From an uncultured Pelagibacteraceae bacterium (GTDB taxonomy: Bacteria > Pseudomonadota > Alphaproteobacteria > Pelagibacterales > Pelagibacteraceae): a DNA stretch of 48,873 nt. The stretch lies in NCBI GenBank assembly GCA_902591535.1, contig CACJBA010000008.1, positions 1 through 48,873 of the forward strand, read 5' to 3'. The notes below the pieces were generated by a model. It was given only the letters and a program-made list of their open reading frames with translations, made no database searches and was not told the DNA's origin. Positions 8,584-15,187 of the stretch are shown here, one piece after another; within the stretch, counting starts at the first letter, position 1; each line of letters starts with the position of its first letter. Position numbers and translations under genes: made by a program.

Positions 8584-10101
8584 ATGATTAAGAATGCAGT
8601 AAATTTTGTTATTCTCTTATCGGTTGTATTTTTTATTACATCTTTGAGCAAAATTTATGCTGATAATTTCAGTGAAAATTTGAGAAATGTTAGAGCTGAA
8701 ATTAATAGAGATAGCCTCCAAGAAGCAATAAAGATTTTAAAAAAAATTGAAATCTCAAATGAGAATCAACAAGAAAAAATTGATCTTTTATTTGGAGATA
8801 TTTATTTAAAAATAAATCAAATTGATAAAGCTGAAGAATATTATCAAAAAAACTTTTTTACATCAAATGAGGAAATAGAAGCTTTAACGTTTATTGGTTT
8901 TGCTGAAGTAAGATTAGCACAAGGAAAATTAGACGATGCAATTAAATATGCTGAACAGTCTATAAAAATCAACTCAAACAAAATTAGATCAAAAATCATT
9001 CTGGCCATCGCCCTAACAAGATTGGGAGAAAGTGAAAAAGGTTTTGATATTTTAAATGAGCTATATCTAAATAGAAAAGATGCAGAAGTTGCTTTAGCTA
9101 TCTCAGGATATTTTAGTTCATTTGATGAAACTAAAAAAGCTATTGAAATTTTAGAAGAGTTTATAAAAAGAGACCCAAACAATATTAAAGTTTTAGATCA
9201 ACTCGCAAGTCTTCATTTGTTTGATGGAAATAAAGATAAAGCAATTGAATACAAAATGATTGTTTATAAATATTATGAATTTAATCGTAATAGAAAAAAA
9301 CAAAAACAAGCTAAAGCATGGATATTATCAATAAATCCTAAATATTTTGATAAGCCTGTAAAAGTGAAAAAAAATGAGAAAAAAAAACAAGAAGAATATG
9401 AAGAGGAAGAAATTTCAAATTATGATGACAATAAAATAACTCCAAATTATGAGGAATTTGCATTTGCACCCAATTCACACGGAAGTGGTTTTATTGTTGG
9501 AGATGGAAAATTCGTAATTACAAACCATCATGTAATTGATGGAGCAAAAAGAGTAGCTGTTAGAAATGGAACTGGTAAAGTTTCTGAAGCAACTGTAGTT
9601 GCAATTTCAAAAGATTATGATTTAGCAATTTTAGAATTATCTAATCCCTACCCAAAAAGCTTTGCTATAGACTCTAAAGAATTTGTAAAACCTAAAGCTG
9701 GAGAAGATGTAATTAGTATTGGTTATCCTGGTATCGGACTAACATTTGAACAACCAACTATAACTCAAGGAATAATTAGTAAAGTTTTTGATGATGAGGT
9801 CGGTATATTTTTAACAACTGCTGCAATTAATTCTGGTAATAGTGGAGGTCCTCTATTTAATCTAAATGGTAAGTTGGTTGGGGTAAGTTTTGCAGCTTTA
9901 GACAAAAAAAAATGGTTAGATGAGGAAGGTCAAATTCCAACGGATATGGGTTATGCTATTAAAAGTAATATGATCAAAAAGGTATTTGATCATGAACAAA
10001 GTGTTCCAGTAAAGTCTGCAAAGTTTAAAAAGTCATCACTATATGAAAAAATGCTACCTAGCATAGCTTTAGTAGTTGTTTTGTTAGATGATAATCAATG
10101 A
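8584..10101 (+). CDS. Exported TPR plus trypsin-like serine protease
   Basis: The first 27 residues form a signal peptide or N-terminal membrane anchor. Residues about 30-235 hold several tetratricopeptide-like helix pairs (for example DKAEEYYQKN, LDDAIKYAEQSIKIN, TKKAIEILEEFIKRDPNN). A charged Lys/Glu linker (255-280) leads into an HtrA-like chymotrypsin-fold domain. Its triad is complete: His316 in TNHHVI, Asp346 in DYDLAIL and Ser420 in NSGNSGGPL. No PDZ domain follows, unlike DegP. The stop overlaps the next gene as ATGA. It heads the rightward unit in the caspase block, so a second protease class is encoded beside the caspases. Substrate unknown; cleavage of, or by, the caspases is a hypothesis. 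Confidence 0.85.
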   Translation: MIKNAVNFVILLSVVFFITSLSKIYADNFSENLRNVRAEINRDSLQEAIKILKKIEISNENQQEKIDLLFGDIYLKINQIDKAEEYYQKNFFTSNEEIEALTFIGFAEVRLAQGKLDDAIKYAEQSIKINSNKIRSKIILAIALTRLGESEKGFDILNELYLNRKDAEVALAISGYFSSFDETKKAIEILEEFIKRDPNNIKVLDQLASLHLFDGNKDKAIEYKMIVYKYYEFNRNRKKQKQAKAWILSINPKYFDKPVKVKKNEKKKQEEYEEEEISNYDDNKITPNYEEFAFAPNSHGSGFIVGDGKFVITNHHVIDGAKRVAVRNGTGKVSEATVVAISKDYDLAILELSNPYPKSFAIDSKEFVKPKAGEDVISIGYPGIGLTFEQPTITQGIISKVFDDEVGIFLTTAAINSGNSGGPLFNLNGKLVGVSFAALDKKKWLDEEGQIPTDMGYAIKSNMIKKVFDHEQSVPVKSAKFKKSSLYEKMLPSIALVVVLLDDNQ

Positions 10102-10880
10102 AGAAATTTATTTTAATTTTTTTAATTTTTACATTTCCCTTAAAAGCGGAAATTATTATACAAACTGGAAAACATTCGCATTTAGGAAAAAATTATACTA
10201 AAGAAGAGTCGTGTAAGATAGCTGAAGAAAAAGCTAAAAATAAAGCTATAATTGAATCAATAGGTGAAACAGCTTCATCTGAAACTTTTTCAAGTTGTTC
10301 ACAAATTGATGGTGAGTACAGTTGTGAAAGAAATAAATTTTCTTTATTGGAATTAAATGGGGATCTTACAGAGTCAAAAATTTTAAAAACAAATTACGAT
10401 AAAGAAACTGGGTCTGAGATACTATTTTGTGAGGTAACCATCGAAGCAAATGTTGAGCCTGTTAAAAAAAATCTTGATCCAAACTTCCAATTCGACATTA
10501 ATTTAAATCAAAAAATTTTTAGATCGGGAGAAATACTCGAAATAAAAATTAATACATCAAAAGAAATGTTCATGGCTATTTTTCAATGGCTACCTTATGG
10601 GGGAAATAAATTTAACGTAGTTACCAAAATATTTCCTAACAAAGATTATAACAAAAATACAAACGATTTAATTGAAGGAAAATTAAATCTTAAATATGAA
10701 ACTTATTTTCCAGATGAAATTAAAAAAGATAAAGTTATTGAACATTTAATATTTGTTGCCTCTGAAAAAAAAATTAATTGGCTTGATGAATATGCTCAAA
10801 TCGAAGGCTTAAAGAAACAATTTTTTAAGACAAATATCTTGATGGAAAAACAATATTCTGATTATATGCTAATTAAATGA
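10098..10880 (+). CDS. Exported DUF4384-like protein
   Basis: A signal peptide (about 1-17, ending LKA) is followed by an N-terminal alpha/beta region (about 30-118) with the helical pattern EEKAKNKAIIESIGE seen in LPP20/FlgT-like domains. Residues about 128-240 match DUF4384: a strand, then IFRSGEILEIKINTSK, then MAIFQWLPYGGNKFNVVTKIFPN. That family commonly accompanies bacterial caspase-like proteins, either fused or as a neighbour, which fits this context. Both ends overlap the neighbouring genes by 4 bases (ATGA). Probably periplasmic; no enzymatic residues are evident. Confidence 0.65.
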   Translation: MKKFILIFLIFTFPLKAEIIIQTGKHSHLGKNYTKEESCKIAEEKAKNKAIIESIGETASSETFSSCSQIDGEYSCERNKFSLLELNGDLTESKILKTNYDKETGSEILFCEVTIEANVEPVKKNLDPNFQFDINLNQKIFRSGEILEIKINTSKEMFMAIFQWLPYGGNKFNVVTKIFPNKDYNKNTNDLIEGKLNLKYETYFPDEIKKDKVIEHLIFVASEKKINWLDEYAQIEGLKKQFFKTNILMEKQYSDYMLIK

Positions 10881-12175
10881 TCTTAAAAAATATATCAAAA
10901 TTTTTAATAGTTTGTGTTTGTGCTTTCTTGATAAGTTCTACCAATTTTAACGTCCTTCATGCTGATGACCATACACCTAAGAGAAAATTAATTAATGAAC
11001 TTAAAGAAGAAATAATAGACCTTGGAGGTACGCCTGTTAAAAGAAAAAACTTACTTTCTTCACTTCAAAAATGGATTGATGAATTAGAAGCTCAATTAGA
11101 AAAATTAAAAAAAATTGAAGCTTTAAAGGTAGAACTTACTAAAGAATTAGAAGAGTTAGGAGAAAAAACAGTTTCAAAAGAGGTAAGTGAGTTAGAATCT
11201 GATGAGCAGATTATTGCTTTAAGAAAACAAATCGAAGAAGCTAAAGCTAAAAACAAGGCAGCTGAAGAAAAAAAGAAACTTGATGAAAAAATTGCAGCGG
11301 CTGTTGAAAAGCTTAAAGAGGAATTGGTAGCATTAGGAGGAGAACCAATAGTTGATACAAGTGATATTGACTCCGATGAACAGATTAAAGCTTTAAAAAA
11401 ACAAATTAAAGATATTAAAGAGAAAAAAGAAATCGAAAAAGCTGAAGCTGAAAAAAAAGCTGAAGAAGAAAGAATTGCTAAAGAAAAAAAAGATAAAGAA
11501 GAAAAAATTGCTAAGGAAAAGAAGCAAAAAAGATTAAAAGCTATTGAAAGCGTAAAAAAAGAAATTTTAATGATGGGAGAAACACCAATTTCAGAATATG
11601 AATTTACAACTGAGGATAAATATATAGCAGCACTTAAAAAACAAGTCGAAGAAATTAAAAAAATAAAAGAACAAGAGGAATTAGCTAAAAAAAATGAGAT
11701 ACCACAATGGTGGATAGAGGCAGAAGACAATTCATCTGATACAATAATTTATGTTGGAGGTACAGCTGATTCCACTGATATACAAGCAGCTAAGGATATC
11801 GCAGAATTTAATGCTAAAATAAATTTAGCATCTCAAATAGAGTCGATAATAAACTCAAAAACAGATCAAATGTTCAGTCAAGTTGGGATTGACAATAACG
11901 AGGTATTAAAAAGAGAATTTAATAGAATTTCTAAAGATGTTTCAAAAAATGTATCTGTCAAAGGATATAGAGTATTTAAAAGAGATCAATTAAACATTGG
12001 AAATGGCAAATGGCGATCTTTCGTTGTTCTGGAATTTAAAACTGGTCTAGCATATAAAACTTTTATTAATGAAGTTGAGACTAATCAAACAGCTAAGGCT
12101 GATATTAAAAAATTAAAAAATTCTGAAGCTTTTAAAGAATTAGAACAATACGTTGCAGAATTTACAGGCGCTTAA
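10877..12175 (+). CDS. Exported coiled-coil protein with LPP20-like C-terminal domain
   Basis: A signal peptide (about 1-29) precedes a long charged coiled coil. Four internal repeats of about 40-90 residues spacing can be seen, each with the pattern (K/T)(K/E)E(I/L)xxLGxxP/T followed by SDEQIxALxKQIExxK, near residues 41, 87, 146 and 226. The C-terminal domain (about 276-400) starts with IPQWWIEAEDN and IYVGGTADSTDIQAAKDIAEFNAK, which resembles LPP20-type lipoprotein domains. Its stop codon overlaps the convergent lipoprotein gene stop within TTAA. Likely periplasmic or outer-membrane associated. Third gene of the rightward unit; role unknown. Confidence 0.7.
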   Translation: MILKNISKFLIVCVCAFLISSTNFNVLHADDHTPKRKLINELKEEIIDLGGTPVKRKNLLSSLQKWIDELEAQLEKLKKIEALKVELTKELEELGEKTVSKEVSELESDEQIIALRKQIEEAKAKNKAAEEKKKLDEKIAAAVEKLKEELVALGGEPIVDTSDIDSDEQIKALKKQIKDIKEKKEIEKAEAEKKAEEERIAKEKKDKEEKIAKEKKQKRLKAIESVKKEILMMGETPISEYEFTTEDKYIAALKKQVEEIKKIKEQEELAKKNEIPQWWIEAEDNSSDTIIYVGGTADSTDIQAAKDIAEFNAKINLASQIESIINSKTDQMFSQVGIDNNEVLKREFNRISKDVSKNVSVKGYRVFKRDQLNIGNGKWRSFVVLEFKTGLAYKTFINEVETNQTAKADIKKLKNSEAFKELEQYVAEFTGA

Positions 12176-12513
12176 TCACAAGCTAAATTTTCTCTTGCAC
12201 CCATTAAAACACCAGCCCAAAAACCTGTTGCAGCACTTTGATTATTATCACGTCTAACCGCCTCACATTCTAACATTTTTCTTGTTAATATTTCTTGTTT
12301 TCGGGCTAAATCTAAATTCATCAAACAATCAGAAAAGCTAGAAGTGTTTTCTTTAAAACCATAGTATTTACAGGTAGCAAAATCATTAGCTCGTTGTTGT
12401 TCTATAAGTTCTTTTTCTTTTTGTAATTTTATCCTTTTTTGTTCGGCTCTATAATCAGTACAAGATGTAAATAAGATTATAATTAATAAAAGAAAGATAG
12501 ACTTTTTTAACAT
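12172..12513 (-). CDS. Small lipoprotein of the caspase block
   Basis: 113 residues with a lipoprotein signal peptide and lipobox FTSC (Cys18). A charged helix (RAEQKRIKLQKEKELIEQQ) follows, then four further cysteines (at FATCKYYGF, FSDCLMN, LECEAV and the final ACD) and a short hydrophobic stretch AATGFWAGVLMG. No family is recognised, though small Cys-containing lipoproteins of this shape occur in Alphaproteobacteria. It starts 7 bases after the 888-aa caspase gene, so it is the third gene of that unit. Its stop overlaps that of the convergent coiled-coil gene. Confidence 0.7.
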   Translation of the reverse strand: MLKKSIFLLLIIILFTSCTDYRAEQKRIKLQKEKELIEQQRANDFATCKYYGFKENTSSFSDCLMNLDLARKQEILTRKMLECEAVRRDNNQSAATGFWAGVLMGARENLACD

Positions 12514-12520
12514 TTTTTTT

Positions 12521-15187
12521 CTATCTATAACTTATTAAAACCTTATCTGGATCTCCTGATAACATCGGTTCTTGAGATCTGTTTTGAGAAAATGCTTCTT
12601 GAGTAACATTATTTTTTAAATATGAAATTAATTCACCATTGGTAATTTTTTTGTCTGAATTTTTATCTGCTTTACCCTCTAGACCTTTCATTAGGTAATA
12701 TGAAAAAATACCGTGTTCAGCTTCATTTATACTACCTGAGGTTTGATCATAGTTTGAAGCAGTAAATATTGTAAAATTATTTGGTGTATCTTGTTCATCA
12801 GCAACTATTCTAACTGGTCTCAATCCAGCTATTAACATTTGCTCAGATCTTGTTTGGCCACTGTAGCAAGTGTCAAAGAACATAGTTACAGATTTAGGAT
12901 TAACTTTGTTTATAAGATCAAACATTTCAACTCTTGATAATGCTGTATCCTCTAAAAGAATAGGATCACCATTGTGAGGTAATATATGTAAATCTTCTCC
13001 ATTATCAGATGCTAGACCGTGTCCAGCAAAGAAAATATAAATATCTTTCCCTTTTCCTCTTGTTATTTGCGGCAGCCATATTTTAAGAGATTTTAATAAT
13101 TCTCCCCTGGTTGCATCTTCATCAATTAAAACTTTCAAATTATTGTTAGGAATGCCCAAAGCTATGTTTGCATATGCCTTAAATGCCTTAGCGTCTCTAT
13201 TTGCGTAAGGCGCATCAATATTATTAAGGTTTTGATATTTCTCTATACCAATAATAATCCCTATCTTATTATTATCTTTTTTAACTTTTATTCTACTAGG
13301 ATTTGGTTTCTCATAAGATCGAAGTTCAGCAACTTGTTTAATTTTAACCTCAACATTAATTATTTTTTCAGATTTATTTTTCCATCTATCTATTGCAACA
13401 ATCTTTAATTGTTCTTTTGGATCAATTGCAAAACCTTCAAATTCAAATTGACCATTTTTAGCGACCTTAATTGGTCTATCGTCAATTGTTAAAAAAAATC
13501 TGCTCTTATCCTTAACCCTACCCTTTAATTTATAAGTTTGGCTATCAACTGTAATATTTTGTGCTATTTCAATAATTGGTGCATCTTTATCAACATCTTT
13601 ATTTTCTGGTTTAAATTCATCTTGTTTCTGTTTTAATACTAATTTGGTATTTTTATTATTAGAAAATATTTCAATTTGTTCATTAGTAACTATTAAGGCA
13701 CCATCAGTTATTTCAAACCTCTCTTTTAATGAGTTAAACAAGTTTAAATTTTCTATGTCATTTTGAGCAATAATAATATTTTCACCCTCACAAGGATCAA
13801 TACCTAACTTTTTAACAACAAAAGCATTGGTTTCTTTAATTTTGCTTAAACAGAAAGCTAATTCACCTTTTTGATTAACTTCATCTTTTTTTACAATTTG
13901 AGTTTTATCTATTTTAGAAAAGTAATAGTCATACATACTATGATTTTTTCTCAATATTTCTTTTAATCCACCTCTACAATTAGTTGAATCATTTACCAAA
14001 AAATTCACATTATCAAGATTTACACAAAGAGGATCTCCATAATATGCACTAGCTACATTCTGCGTTTGGTTTGATTCTGCTTTGGCTATTTGGGTTTGTT
14101 TTTTAAGAACCTTAGGTTTCCAGTAACCAAGAGGTTCTAAAGTTCTGAAATTTTTTTCTTCTACAATGCCAATTGTATCAACTAAGTATGCGTAAAAAAG
14201 TTCGTCTTTATATTTATGATCTATAATAAAATTTGATTTACATGTATGGTATGGATTATCAAATCTTCTAATTTTATATTTGGAACCAGTTACACTCGTA
14301 ACATATTCGCTCAACTTTTTTACACAAAATTTTATATTTTTAGGGACCTTCTGCGTTTGGTTTGATTCTGATTTTACAATTTGAGTTTTATCTATTTTAG
14401 AAAAGTAATAGTCATACATACTATGATTTTTTCTCAATATTTCTTTTAATCCACCTCTACAATTAGTTGAATCATTTACCAAAAAATTCACATTATCAAG
14501 ATTTACACAAAGAGGATCTCCATAATATGCACTAGCTACATTCTGCGTATCGGTTTCTTCTTTTTTAACGATTTCAGTCGTTTGTGTAGTGCCAGGAAAA
14601 TATATAGCTCTATCGTAAAAATAATCATACATAGAATGATCTGGTTTAATTATTTGTGCTAATTGACTTGAGCATTTACCTTTTTCGTACCAATATATTT
14701 CATTGCCTACTGTGCAAATTAATTTGTCTCTGCTATTTTTTTTTGACTTTTTCGCTAATTGTTTTTTAATGTCTTTAACCGATCCTTTTGAGTCTGAATA
14801 TTCTATAATAGTACCTAGAGAACTTTTGAATTTTTTTATATTTCGTGTCCAATCGGCTAAGGCTGAACCTGGATCTTTTGCGCACATAAATCTGTATTTG
14901 ATATGAGTAATTGGTCTTTCATCACTATCTACGTCTCTATAGTCTCTTAAAATGTAACTTTTTTTTCCAAAACTTCTGCAGTGCGCAGAACTTTTCTGCC
15001 ACATATAAGACCAGCTATTATTTGATTTAACAGTATTCCATTTGTTTAAAGGTCTTCTAAATTTGAAGATTATATAATTTGAACTTTTTGCATATACAGT
15101 AACTTTGTATTTTTTTGCTTCTGCATTGCCACTTAAAATAAATCCAAATCCAAGAACCACAAAAAGATATGCTAGTAATCGTCTCAT
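12521..15187 (-). CDS. Exported caspase-like protein with duplicated stalk modules, 888 aa
   Basis: Signal peptide about 1-24, nearly identical to that of the 918-aa paralogue upstream. A long modular stalk follows. A Cys-x14/16-Cys module ending in HSMYDY occurs three times (about 157-195, 225-262 and 386-423); the last two lie in a 58-residue identical stretch (215-272 and 376-433). Two other Cys-containing modules (about 287-362 and 441-500) are interspersed, joined by Thr/Gln/Lys-rich linkers such as QIAKAESNQTQ. An Ig-like domain (about 535-615) and a caspase domain (about 640-885) complete it. The dyad is His723 (IFFAGHG) and Cys774 (FDTCYSG); an EF-hand-type loop lies at 841-852. The ATG overlaps the upstream stop as TAATG. 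Location likely periplasm or cell surface. Confidence 0.85.
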   Translation of the reverse strand: MRRLLAYLFVVLGFGFILSGNAEAKKYKVTVYAKSSNYIIFKFRRPLNKWNTVKSNNSWSYMWQKSSAHCRSFGKKSYILRDYRDVDSDERPITHIKYRFMCAKDPGSALADWTRNIKKFKSSLGTIIEYSDSKGSVKDIKKQLAKKSKKNSRDKLICTVGNEIYWYEKGKCSSQLAQIIKPDHSMYDYFYDRAIYFPGTTQTTEIVKKEETDTQNVASAYYGDPLCVNLDNVNFLVNDSTNCRGGLKEILRKNHSMYDYYFSKIDKTQIVKSESNQTQKVPKNIKFCVKKLSEYVTSVTGSKYKIRRFDNPYHTCKSNFIIDHKYKDELFYAYLVDTIGIVEEKNFRTLEPLGYWKPKVLKKQTQIAKAESNQTQNVASAYYGDPLCVNLDNVNFLVNDSTNCRGGLKEILRKNHSMYDYYFSKIDKTQIVKKDEVNQKGELAFCLSKIKETNAFVVKKLGIDPCEGENIIIAQNDIENLNLFNSLKERFEITDGALIVTNEQIEIFSNNKNTKLVLKQKQDEFKPENKDVDKDAPIIEIAQNITVDSQTYKLKGRVKDKSRFFLTIDDRPIKVAKNGQFEFEGFAIDPKEQLKIVAIDRWKNKSEKIINVEVKIKQVAELRSYEKPNPSRIKVKKDNNKIGIIIGIEKYQNLNNIDAPYANRDAKAFKAYANIALGIPNNNLKVLIDEDATRGELLKSLKIWLPQITRGKGKDIYIFFAGHGLASDNGEDLHILPHNGDPILLEDTALSRVEMFDLINKVNPKSVTMFFDTCYSGQTRSEQMLIAGLRPVRIVADEQDTPNNFTIFTASNYDQTSGSINEAEHGIFSYYLMKGLEGKADKNSDKKITNGELISYLKNNVTQEAFSQNRSQEPMLSGDPDKVLISYR
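13889..14065 (-). repeat. 177-bp direct repeat, copy B
   Basis: This segment is identical, by eye, to 14372-14548, 483 bases away in the same gene and in the same orientation and frame. It encodes residues about 376-433 of the 888-aa caspase-like protein. Absence of synonymous differences suggests a recent duplication or ongoing gene conversion. Confidence 0.93.
14060..14079 (-). repeat. 20-base linker repeat shared among caspase genes
   Basis: An identical 20-mer occurs at 14351-14370, and an 18/20 match lies at 16792-16811 inside the 918-aa paralogue. It encodes the linker peptide around ESNQTQ (EPSQTQ in the paralogue). The similarity extends over about 36 bases between 14060 and 16792 with four mismatches. 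Confidence 0.85.
14372..14548 (-). repeat. 177-bp direct repeat, copy A
   Basis: Partner of 13889-14065, encoding residues about 215-272 of the same protein. It is bordered on its lower-coordinate side by the 20-base linker sequence at 14351-14370, which recurs at 14060-14079. Confidence 0.93.

Noticed and set aside
11092-11730. 212-codon Ser/Phe-rich ORF antisense to the coiled-coil gene
   Set aside because: It is the mirror of Lys/Glu-rich codons; composition is an artefact of the opposite strand.
13889-14548. Repeat array suggesting CRISPR
   Set aside because: Only two 177-bp copies, in frame inside a protein-coding gene, with no short regular repeats or cas genes.
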